DNA of 64,000 bases from Azoarcus sp. (GTDB lineage Bacteria; Pseudomonadota; Gammaproteobacteria; Burkholderiales; Rhodocyclaceae). The notes beneath the pieces are model-generated. The model was not told the origin of the DNA, did not search any database, and saw only the letters and a program-made list of their open reading frames with translations. The translations under genes were made by a program, and so were the position numbers. The stretch spans positions 1 to 64,000 of the forward strand of contig JAISPJ010000033.1 in NCBI GenBank assembly GCA_031274995.1. The letters run 5' to 3'. Below, in pieces: positions 20,545 to 28,420 of this stretch (its first letter is position 1; each line of letters begins with the position of its first letter).

Positions 20545-20631
20545 CAAAAGGCCGGGGGAGGCAAGTTCAGCCACTCCCGTTCGGTTCATCGGGCCACGCC
20601 GGCCTGAAGGCCGACGTGGCCCGACGCGTAT

Positions 20632-20871
20632 TCAAAGCAGCGTCACCAGCACATTCCCCTCGTTGACCGAATCGCCTTCGGCAACCAGCACCTCCTGCAC
20701 GATTCCAGCCCAGGGCGAAGAAATATCGAGCGCGACTTTGCCGGTTTCCAAAATGAGGACAGGCTCGTCGCACGCGACACGGTCGCCGGGCGCGACGAGG
20801 ATTTCGAGCACAGACACCTCACCTTGCCCGCAACATCCGCAAGTCTCCCAACACTCGGGGAACTTGGGCAT
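20632..20871 (-). CDS. Stand-alone biotinyl/lipoyl-type domain protein
   Basis: MPKFPECWETCGCCGQGEVSVLEILVAPGDRVACDEPVLILETGKVALDISSPWAGIVQEVLVAEGDSVNEGNVLVTLL. Confidence 0.75.
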   Translation of the reverse strand: MPKFPECWETCGCCGQGEVSVLEILVAPGDRVACDEPVLILETGKVALDISSPWAGIVQEVLVAEGDSVNEGNVLVTLL

Positions 20872-20988
20872 ACGAATTTCCTTGAACGGCATGGCGGCGA
20901 CACATCGGGTAGAATTTCTGGCAGGCATTATAATTTCAACTACTTTACAGACGCGGAAACGCACACTACAATGCGCCCTCTTTTGTCG

Positions 20989-21064
<76 letters not shown>

Positions 21065-21088
21065 GAAAGAAAAGGTTTCTGTATCTGC

Positions 21089-21164
21089 GTCCCCATCGTC
21101 TAGAGGCCTAGGACACCGCCCTTTCACGGCGATAACCGGGGTTCGAATCCCCGTGGGGACGCCA
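21089..21164 (+). tRNA. tRNA-Glu (TTC)
   Basis: GTCCCCATCGTCTAGAGGCC...GGGGACGCCA; anticodon loop CTTTCAC. Confidence 0.96.
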
Positions 21165-21169
21165 CCTGT

Positions 21170-21485
21170 TCCCCGCTTTTATGCGGGCCGAGTCGGAGGA
21201 AAATTTCCGTCTCGAAGCTGGTGGCGTCAAGGACGACACGGTCTACCGTTCGTCTCAGCACGTCGGCCAGCCCTTCATGGGCTGCGCCGGAGATGCTTTC
21301 GGCAATTCCTTTCAAAACGCGCTTCACGTCCGCTGCGGTAATGCTCCGAAGCACACGGGCGCTTTCCTTCTCGGCTTCCATCGTTTCACGTTTATGGATG
21401 AGGGATTCGCGCTCATCTTCTCCGGCTTCGATTTGACGAAACAGCGCAGCTTCGGCGTCATCGTCGCGCTTTCCAACCTGTCTGA
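21170..21485 (-). pseudogene. C-terminal remnant of a site-specific (serine-type) recombinase
   Basis: Minus-strand frame QVGKRDDDAEAALFRQIEAGEDERESLIHKRETMEAEKES...LADVLRRTVDRVVLDATSFETEIFLRL; no catalytic N-terminus present. Confidence 0.6.
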
Positions 21486-21517
21486 CACAGAATATGTACC
21501 ATCTTGATCGACCCTAT

Positions 21518-21832
21518 CTACGCCGTGACCGCTTCCTCATAGCGTTGGATGCGCGGCAGGATGTTGGCCAATTTCACGCGGGTACGCGCCGTGTCGTAGT
21601 CAGATTGCAGGCCCATCCAGAATTCTGCCGTGGTGCCGAAGAACCGCGACAGGCGAAGCGCGGTATCTGCCGTCACCGCGCGCCGTTCGCGCACGATGTC
21701 GTTGATGCGCGGTGCGGGTACCTGCAAACCCATCGCCAAAGCATGGGCAGACATTCCAAGCGGGGTCAGGAATTCTTCTCGCAGGACTTCGCCAGGGTGA
21801 ATGGGCCTCATGCCGTTTTCAATGTGTGCCAT
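21518..21832 (-). CDS. higA: HigA-type antitoxin (XRE HTH)
   Basis: IHPGEVLREEFLTPLGMSAHALAMGLQVPAPRINDIVRERRAVTADTALRLSRFFGTTAEFWMGLQ. Confidence 0.93.
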   Translation of the reverse strand: MAHIENGMRPIHPGEVLREEFLTPLGMSAHALAMGLQVPAPRINDIVRERRAVTADTALRLSRFFGTTAEFWMGLQSDYDTARTRVKLANILPRIQRYEEAVTA

Positions 21833-21844
21833 CGCAAAACCTCT

Positions 21845-22123
21845 TCAGTGATAATCAACAATCTCAACGTCAAACGCATGGCCTTCCCGCCACACAAAGC
21901 ACACGCGCCACTGATCGTTGATGCGGATGCTGTGCTGCTCCTTGCGATCCCCCTTCAAGGCTTCAAGCCGGTTATTGGGCGGGATGCGCAGATCGTCCAG
22001 CATGACCGCACGGTGGAGCATTTGCAGCTTGCGTTCAGCAACGTTGCGAATATTGACGAAACGCGCCGCGCTGTGTCCGGCGAACAGGTCATGGGTGATC
22101 GGGCATTTGAACGATTGGATCAT
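21845..22123 (-). CDS. higB: HigB-type toxin (RelE superfamily)
   Basis: LQMLHRAVMLDDLRIPPNNRLEALKGDRKEQHSIRINDQWRVCFVW. Confidence 0.93.
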   Translation of the reverse strand: MIQSFKCPITHDLFAGHSAARFVNIRNVAERKLQMLHRAVMLDDLRIPPNNRLEALKGDRKEQHSIRINDQWRVCFVWREGHAFDVEIVDYH

Positions 22124-22130
22124 GGTTTGA

Positions 22131-22159
22131 ATTATATAACGTCTTTCGTTAAACGACAA
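22131..22159 (-). promoter_or_regulatory. Candidate sigma70 promoter of higBA
   Basis: Minus strand TTGTCG-N17-TATAAT ending 7 nt before the higB ATG. Confidence 0.5.
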
Positions 22160-22436
22160 GTGATAAATCGTATTTTATTCGAACACACGCGAAACCCCAA
22201 CTCTTGGATTCTCAAGCCCATTGAATAACTACAAGTCGGCCTTGATCCAGAGAATTTGCGATAAATTTTAACCATTGCCAAAATTTTTTCGTGCATATCT
22301 CACTACGACAAGCCAAAGCACACACCATCATCGGTATGCGAAATTTTTTCGCACATCGTCCGCGCCTGCGGCCGAGCGGCGTTCGATTCCAAATCCTGGC
22401 AAAGCCCGCTTCCGCCAGATGCAAATGCAAATGGCA

Positions 22437-22606
22437 GGTACTGCCTTAGGTGGCTAATGGCGCTTGCCCGACCAGAGAATCGTCACTACAATCGGCAATG
22501 CCCTGATAATAATAAGGCAACGCCATAAACCGCCTTGTACTGGCAGTTTCGCCTGCAAGCCTCCTTCGGGGAGACTGGTTGGCAAAAGCGCCCCGTGCGC
22601 ATCAAC
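22437..22606. repeat. Dispersed repeat copy A, homologous to 23880-24033
   Basis: GGTACTGCC...TAATGGCGCTTGCCCGACCA...GGCAACGCCATAAACC...TTGGCAAAAGCGCCCCG aligns to copy B over ~150 bp. Confidence 0.8.
22454..22558 (-). CDS. Small hydrophobic peptide, copy A (possibly degenerate start)
   Basis: From TTG: MQAKLPVQGGLWRCLIIIRALPIVVTILWSGKRH*; codon equivalent to copy B's GTG start is GCG. Confidence 0.45.
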   Translation of the reverse strand: MQAKLPVQGGLWRCLIIIRALPIVVTILWSGKRH

Positions 22607-22625
22607 TGGATGAGAAGGACGAAAA

Positions 22626-23408
22626 ATGACACTCCCTTCACAGATGCTGCCTTGGCCGATCACTTGGGAGGGCGTCGCGCTCATCGCCCAATCCGAAGGG
22701 TGCCGCCTGAATGCGTACCAGGACGCGGTGGGCATCTGGACAATTGGATGGGGCGAGACCCTCAACGTGCGCAAAGGCATGGCATGGACGCAGCAACAGG
22801 CTGACGAGGCGCTCTGCGCACGCCTGAAAGAATTCGCCGTCGGCGTCCTGCGCACAATCACCAACCCCGGCACAACACCGTTGCAGCTCGCCGCCTTCGT
22901 GAGCCTTGCCTACAACATAGGAGAGGCCGCGTTCGGAGGCTCCAGTGCGCTACGGCTCCACAACCAGGGAAAATACCCGGAGGCCGCCGCGGCAATCAAG
23001 CTCTGGAACAAGGCAGGCGGCAAAGTGCTTGCCGGCCTTGTGACGCGAAGGGCCAAAGAGGCGGAGCTATATCTCGAAGGCGTGCCCGTCCAGGTCGTTG
23101 CGCAGGTTGACGAGCCGCTTGACGAGCCGCTTGACGAGCCTATCAACCCTATCAACGGCGTGCCGGACGCGGACGCGGATTGCGAAAAGCCGCTCTACCA
23201 ATCGACCTCGATGCAGGCCGGGACGGTCACTGCGGTGATATCAGGGCTTGCCGTGGCGACGGAGGTATCAAGGCAGGTTGCCGGCGACCCGTACTCGGCC
23301 AGCCTGATCCCGCACTGGCTGATCCCCGCGCTGCTCTGCGTTGTGCTGGCAGCGGGGATCGTCGTCATGGTCCGCGCCTGGAAGCGAAAGCAAGAGGGCA
23401 GGTCATGA
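22626..23408 (+). CDS. Phage-type lysozyme (GH24) with C-terminal membrane segments
   Basis: EGVALIAQSEGCRLNAYQDAVGIWTIGWGET catalytic region; C-terminal hydrophobic helices; DEPL repeats. Confidence 0.9.
   Translation: MTLPSQMLPWPITWEGVALIAQSEGCRLNAYQDAVGIWTIGWGETLNVRKGMAWTQQQADEALCARLKEFAVGVLRTITNPGTTPLQLAAFVSLAYNIGEAAFGGSSALRLHNQGKYPEAAAAIKLWNKAGGKVLAGLVTRRAKEAELYLEGVPVQVVAQVDEPLDEPLDEPINPINGVPDADADCEKPLYQSTSMQAGTVTAVISGLAVATEVSRQVAGDPYSASLIPHWLIPALLCVVLAAGIVVMVRAWKRKQEGRS
23107..23140. repeat. 12-bp tandem repeat within lysozyme linker
   Basis: TTGACGAGCCGC x2 plus TTGACGAGCC, encoding DEPLDEPLDEP. Confidence 0.85.
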
Positions 23409-23681
23409 TTGGCGCTTGGCCGAAGTAACTTTCAGTGCGCTGCCGGAGTTAAGCATGGTCTTCCATGTTAATCTATCCGCCATGTTTTCTCTTCACGCCC
23501 TGTTTTGTGGAAACAGCATGTTGCGCACAATCGCATGAACGGCTATCATCCGCGCCTCTTGTTGTGCGGCACAGCCACACGAACAGACCGGCGGAAACCG
23601 GGATATTGGATTATTGAATAAATCCAATCCCTTGAAGCCGGCAAATTTTCTGGCGTGCTGCTACAATGTGGCACCCCACGC

Positions 23682-23758
23682 GGAGTGGTAGTTCAGTTGG
23701 TTAGAATACCGGCCTGTCACGCCGGGGGTCGCGGGTTCGAGCCCCGTCCACTCCGCCA
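23682..23758 (+). tRNA. tRNA-Asp (GTC)
   Basis: GGAGTGGTAGTTCAGTTGGTTAGAATACCGGCCTGTCACGCCGG...CCACTCCGCCA. Confidence 0.96.
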
Positions 23759-23879
23759 CTTTTATTTTGCGTAGCATCTTGATTCATAAAAGAAAAAAGC
23801 TGCTGCCGTCATCGGACAAATCGAAGGTTTACGCTGAGCCTTGATAAAGCCCGCACCTCACCAAACGGCAAGGGGCGGG

Positions 23880-24033
23880 GTACTGCTTTCGGTGATTAAT
23901 GACACTTGCCAGACCACAGCAGCAACACTAGAATGACTACTGCCCTAATCAGGCAACGCCAGAAACCACCTTGCGACGGTAGTTTCACTACAAACCACCT
24001 CCTTTGAGGAGCGTGTTTGGCGAAAGCGCCCCG
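23880..24033. repeat. Dispersed repeat copy B, homologous to 22437-22606
   Basis: GGTACTGCTTTCGGTGATTAATGACACTTGCCAGACCA...GGCAACGCCAGAAACCACCTTG...TTGGCGAAAGCGCCCCG. Confidence 0.8.
23896..23988 (-). CDS. Small hydrophobic peptide, copy B (30 aa)
   Basis: GTG start, AAAGGAGG Shine-Dalgarno 9 nt upstream: MKLPSQGGFWRCLIRAVVILVLLLWSGKCH*; third-codon-position differences from copy A. Confidence 0.6.
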   Translation of the reverse strand: MKLPSQGGFWRCLIRAVVILVLLLWSGKCH

Positions 24034-24053
24034 ACGCAAACGGGGCGCTTTCG
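24021..24053. terminator. 13-bp perfect GC-rich hairpin (terminator or structured leader)
   Basis: CGAAAGCGCCCCG-ACGCAAA-CGGGGCGCTTTCG. Confidence 0.65.
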
Positions 24054-24182
24054 TTTGCGCCCCGCACGCATTTTCTCATACTTTTGTCATTATATGCCAA
24101 GGGCATTCCCTCCTGTTGGACGGCAGATTGCCGCCTCTACAGTCGTTTGTATTAGGATTCGGTCTGACCCAAGGTTACGCCG

Positions 24183-24308
24183 ATGCCAAACCATAATGAT
24201 GAGATTTTCAACCGGGTCATGAGCGACAAGTAATTCCGCAACGCCGCCCACGAGCATCTGGCACGTGAGGTTTATGAGCGCATTCGTGGTGGGGATCGGA
24301 AAAACTGA
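24183..24308 (+). pseudogene. Possible C-terminal remnant of a type I restriction HsdR subunit, with internal stop
   Basis: MPNHNDEIFNRVMSDK*FRNAAHEHLAREVYERIRGGDRKN*; HsdR-tail-like by eye. Confidence 0.45.
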
Positions 24309-25201
24309 GTTTCTTCCGTGAACTGGCCCTGCGCAAGGGCATCCAGCAACACTTTATTGACCTCGATCTGCTGGCGCTGCCAGTGGGCCAGGTCGCCGGG
24401 GGAGATGCCGGGCTGGCTGTCCAGTGCGCTGAGCCAGCGTTTCCAGTGGGTGCGGTAGCGGTGAATGGATACTTCTCCGGTGATGTCGCTCCCGATGAGA
24501 CGCGGCGCGGCGGCACCGATGATGGAGAGCAGGCCATCGAGCGGCATCTGTCCCTGATCCCAATTGGTACGCGCTACGTTCTCGCTCAGGACGTCCTTGT
24601 CGATGGAGAGGTACAGGGGGGCGTGTGTGCCGGAAAGCTCACGGCACAGCGCCGAGATGAGGCTTTTGGCATTGTCGAAATTGCGTGCGGCATCGCGCAG
24701 GCCCAGGGCGCGCATCCAGCCGAGCTTCGCGCCTATCGTCCAATACCGGATACGTTTTCGGGCGAGCGGCCACAGATGGTTTTCCCAGGCGTGTGTCCAG
24801 CCAACGTCCGGGGAGCAGATGCCGATTACGTCGACACATGCGACGTGTGGCATGCGCGCAATATGCGCGACCCACGACCCGCAGTGGATGCCGAAAGGGA
24901 AACGCATGTTGTCCGGGTGGTTGTCGCAGACCAGGACATGTAAGCCAGTGTGTCGGTGTTGCCGCGCAATCAGAAGGGCGCTTATATGGTGAAAATCCCC
25001 GCTGCCCGTCAGCACGGGGCCGTACACATCGGGAAACAGGGTTTCGAGATGCGCCGAAAACGTGCGCCACTCGCGCCCTGTGCATCCGAAGCGGATGCGC
25101 TCTTGCCAGTCGGCCAGTTCGATGCGCGTAAGGCCGGATCGTTCCATCGTGCGTAACGAACCGTCCAGGTCGAGCACGAGCGGGGCAAGGTTTCCGTTCA
25201 T
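24272..25201 (-). CDS. Arginase/ureohydrolase-fold protein
   Basis: GSGDFHH, DNHPDN, SIDKDVL metal-site-like motifs. Confidence 0.8.
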   Translation of the reverse strand: MNGNLAPLVLDLDGSLRTMERSGLTRIELADWQERIRFGCTGREWRTFSAHLETLFPDVYGPVLTGSGDFHHISALLIARQHRHTGLHVLVCDNHPDNMRFPFGIHCGSWVAHIARMPHVACVDVIGICSPDVGWTHAWENHLWPLARKRIRYWTIGAKLGWMRALGLRDAARNFDNAKSLISALCRELSGTHAPLYLSIDKDVLSENVARTNWDQGQMPLDGLLSIIGAAAPRLIGSDITGEVSIHRYRTHWKRWLSALDSQPGISPGDLAHWQRQQIEVNKVLLDALAQGQFTEETQFFRSPPRMRS

Positions 25202-26313
25202 TGGCCGGGCGTTGGCGATGACGGGGCGTTTGAACCGTCGAACCATTGCCTGTCCGGTTCAAAATGTCCGGCAATGCGCCGCAGAAGAGGGCGCAGCAAG
25301 GGATTGCGCACGTATACGGCGTGGCGCGTCGGAGTGAAACGCGCACCGAGGGCAGCCTTGACGGCGGGATCTGTCCAGCCCGCAATGTAGAAACGCAATC
25401 CCTCGCGCTTCGCGTAAGCGAGGTTTTCCATCCAGCTCACAAAATACAGGTTGCACTCGCGCGCCATGGGATAGCGAAAACCGATGTACTTGTCGACGAG
25501 CATGCCGTCATGGATGAAACACAGGTTGTGCCCGATGAGCCTGTCTTCCTGGTAGTACAGGAAAATACGCCCGTTGAGCGAGGAGTCATGCAGCATCGCC
25601 CTGAAAAATTCAGGAGAAAGCAGGTCGAAGTGAGTCGTGCTCTGGATATAGACCTCCAGGTATTGCGTGTAGAGTTCTACCGCAAGGGCCGGTTCCTCAA
25701 GGCACGGGTCGCCCGTGGCGACGATTTCAACGTGCACTTCCCGGCGGCGGCTGCGCAGTTTGCGGCGAATGTCGCGGCGGCGGCTGGCAGAGAGCCGCGC
25801 CAGATAATCGTCCTCATCGGCAAAGTCGATGGGAACCCAGGCCAGCGCCTGTCCTTCGACCATGAAAAATCCATTGGCCTTGCAGGCATCGGCGAGTTGA
25901 TCGGCAAGACGGTTGGCCTGCCCGGAGAGAAAAGGCGCGTCGCAGGGGATGTCCTTGACGATCAGCAAGGCGGATTTTCGGCCCCAGGCCTGAAACATGC
26001 CCTGTACGAGCGCCTCTGCTTCCATATGTGGCAACGGGCAATATTCACTGACGGGAGTGCCCATAAAACATGTGCGCCATTTCAGCAGGTGGCGCAGATA
26101 CCGGTTGCCGGGTATTTTTCCGATCATGGACAGTGCCCGTTCATCCGCCGTGGTGAGCAGGTCGAACATCGTCCAGAAACCGGGTTGGCCGGTCACGCAG
26201 GTGAGCGGCTCGAACTCCTTTTGTGGATAGCGCATGAAATAGTCGACCAGCGCACCGGGTTCCACGCTGGTCAGCCAGCGTGGCGTGCCGGGTGCGGATG
26301 GTTTCCCGTTCAT
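25198..26313 (-). CDS. FemAB/BioF2-like GNAT-superfamily acyltransferase
   Basis: DFADEDDYLARLSASRRRDIRRKLR...FLYYQEDRLIGHNLCFIHDGMLVDKYIGF; 4-nt overlap with both neighbours. Confidence 0.72.
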   Translation of the reverse strand: MNGKPSAPGTPRWLTSVEPGALVDYFMRYPQKEFEPLTCVTGQPGFWTMFDLLTTADERALSMIGKIPGNRYLRHLLKWRTCFMGTPVSEYCPLPHMEAEALVQGMFQAWGRKSALLIVKDIPCDAPFLSGQANRLADQLADACKANGFFMVEGQALAWVPIDFADEDDYLARLSASRRRDIRRKLRSRRREVHVEIVATGDPCLEEPALAVELYTQYLEVYIQSTTHFDLLSPEFFRAMLHDSSLNGRIFLYYQEDRLIGHNLCFIHDGMLVDKYIGFRYPMARECNLYFVSWMENLAYAKREGLRFYIAGWTDPAVKAALGARFTPTRHAVYVRNPLLRPLLRRIAGHFEPDRQWFDGSNAPSSPTPGQ

Positions 26314-27497
26314 GCCACTTGTTCCAATACACTTGCAATCCGCGCAAAACCGGCATCGTCCAGCCACAGGCTGTTGGAAATGGTCATTGAGCGTGCCGCA
26401 AGGTCGCGGGCGTTGGGACAGACATCCTGTGGCACACAGGGACGCAGGTAATCGTAATCAGGCAAGGCATGGATGAACATGCACGTCACCCCCAGGCCCG
26501 CGCCCCATAACATGTCGAGCGCACGATCCCGTCTGTGCTGATCCGGCAGGCGCAACATGAGGCAGGGCCAGACGCCTTTTTCACTCTCCTTGTCGCGGAA
26601 AACCCACACGCCCGGCAGATGTCCGAGCATGGCAAGGCGGCGCTCCGCCTGGGCCGTTGTTTGCTCCTGGAACGCCCGGAGCCTGGAAAGCGCCCGCCGC
26701 CCGACTCCCTGCCGCCAGCCGCTGACACGATGTAGCGGAATCTTCGGAGAAAAAACATCCCCTGCCGCGCTTGGCAGATCGCCCTTTTTCAATGCGCGGC
26801 GCAACGGCACGCCATACACCCAGGGCAAAAAGGCCGGGCGATAAAGCAGCGCATAAGCCGCCAGTTCAAGGCAGCGCCGGAATTCCTGCCAGCCATCCCG
26901 CGAGACGAGTTCGTCGTGCGCCCGCTCTATGGCCGGTGCCAGGGCCGGATCATGCGTTATCCACAGTCCGCCTTCATACAGGCTCAACCCTTTTCCGGCG
27001 GCAAAACTAAAAAACCCGGCATCGCCCTCCAGCCCTACGCTCTGTCCGTCCTGGCGCGCGCCAAAGGACTGCGCGGCGTCTTCTATGACAAACGCGCCGC
27101 ATTCGCGTGCGAGCAGCAGCACAGGAGCCACGTGGGCCACACGTCCGGCAAGGTGTGTGGGTACGATGGCCAGCGTGTCTTCATCGCACAGGCCGGAGAG
27201 CATCGTCATGTCGAAATCGAGGCTGTCGGCAGCCAGATCGCACAAACGCAATCTCAGCCCGCAGTGTGCGACAGCCAGCGCCACCAGTGGGCAGGTGTAG
27301 GCCGGAACGACGACCGTCCGGCGCCCGGACAGTCGATGCAGGGCGATAAGAATGAGCACGAAACAAGCCGTACCTGAGTTGGCCAGCCCGGCATAGGGCG
27401 CGCCTACATAATCCTGCGCGGCGCGCGCAAATCCTCCCCTTGCGCCAAAGAGTTCCAACGGCGAGAGCGGCAGGCCCGCCGTGGGAGGCGCCTCTCG
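26310..27497 (-). CDS. DegT/DnrJ/EryC1/StrS-family aminotransferase
   Basis: VPAYTCPLVALAV, FVIEDAAQSFGARQDG, GFFSFAAGKGLSLYEGG (PLP lysine). Confidence 0.9.
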   Translation of the reverse strand, partial: REAPPTAGLPLSPLELFGARGGFARAAQDYVGAPYAGLANSGTACFVLILIALHRLSGRRTVVVPAYTCPLVALAVAHCGLRLRLCDLAADSLDFDMTMLSGLCDEDTLAIVPTHLAGRVAHVAPVLLLARECGAFVIEDAAQSFGARQDGQSVGLEGDAGFFSFAAGKGLSLYEGGLWITHDPALAPAIERAHDELVSRDGWQEFRRCLELAAYALLYRPAFLPWVYGVPLRRALKKGDLPSAAGDVFSPKIPLHRVSGWRQGVGRRALSRLRAFQEQTTAQAERRLAMLGHLPGVWVFRDKESEKGVWPCLMLRLPDQHRRDRALDMLWGAGLGVTCMFIHALPDYDYLRPCVPQDVCPNARDLAARSMTISNSLWLDDAGFARIASVLEQVA

Positions 27498-27499
27498 CA

Positions 27500-27907
27500 T
27501 CAATGGTTCTCCTCCACCGTACTCCCCGGAGGGTAATTCGGCTCGCCATACGCCAGACAAAGCACGCCGGCCACGATCAGCACCGCGCCAAGGTATTGGA
27601 CCCAGGAGAGGACTTCACCAAAAAGAGGAACGGAAATCACGACTACCCCGACCACCTCCAGATGCGTAGCGGCAAATGCCGGACCCACGGGAATATGGCG
27701 CAATATCACTATCCAGGTCACGAACGCGCAGGCATAGCCCAGGATCGCGCAATACACCCACGGCGCGGAAAATGCGCGCGCCAACCACGGCAAATCGAAG
27801 GTGAGCGGGGCGGCATGCAGGGCAGTGAGCTTGAAACACACCTGCGCAAAAGTGTCGAAAACAAGCAAGGCCAGGAGGCCGCCGATGAAATAAGTGCGCG
27901 AGCTCAT
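27500..27907 (-). CDS. Small EamA/SMR-like membrane transporter 1
   Basis: 135 aa, four hydrophobic segments, FDTFAQVCFKL motif in TM1. Confidence 0.8.
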   Translation of the reverse strand: MSSRTYFIGGLLALLVFDTFAQVCFKLTALHAAPLTFDLPWLARAFSAPWVYCAILGYACAFVTWIVILRHIPVGPAFAATHLEVVGVVVISVPLFGEVLSWVQYLGAVLIVAGVLCLAYGEPNYPPGSTVEENH

Positions 27908-27911
27908 GCGC

Positions 27912-28274
27912 TCATCCCCCCAGACCGACCAGCGCCACGCCTGCCAAGATCAGGCTGATCCCGATGATGCGTGGGCGCGTAAAGTGTTCCTTGAACCACA
28001 ACCGCCCGCCTATCATTACCGTGACGATACCGGCCATGCCCAGTAACACCCCCTCCGGCAGCGTCACCGTCGAAAGAAATGCCAACCAGGCGACGAATTC
28101 ACCGACGTACAAAACCGCGCCAAGATAAATCCACGGGCGCTTCAACATGTGCCGCCAGTGTTCCCACCCTTTCGCTTCTTTGTTCTCGATGGCGGCCGCC
28201 TTGAACGCCAGTTGCCCGCCAGTGTCGGTCACCAGATTGATGATCCACAACAAAATGATCGTGACCGTGTTCAT
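27912..28274 (-). CDS. Small EamA/SMR-like membrane transporter 2
   Basis: Four hydrophobic segments, VTDTGGQLAFKAA motif in TM1; adjacent to transporter 1. Confidence 0.8.
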   Translation of the reverse strand: MNTVTIILLWIINLVTDTGGQLAFKAAAIENKEAKGWEHWRHMLKRPWIYLGAVLYVGEFVAWLAFLSTVTLPEGVLLGMAGIVTVMIGGRLWFKEHFTRPRIIGISLILAGVALVGLGG

Positions 28275-28420
28275 GCTTTCAGATGGGTCAAATTCAAAAA
28301 ACAGGGTTGTGAAAGCCTGTCGATGGCAAAATAGCACCTATCTTCAACAATTCCTTCATTTGCGTAAGTTTGGCGCCCCATGTGAGATGGATCAGTCAAG
28401 GTGCCTCCAAGATAAAAACT

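Noticed and set aside
23107-23140. Tandem repeat considered as a CRISPR-like or VNTR array
   Set aside because: Only ~2.8 units of 12 bp, in-frame within the lysozyme linker.
25246-26451. 401-aa plus-strand ORF
   Set aside because: Antisense to the acyltransferase/DegT operon, whose motifs are clear on the minus strand.
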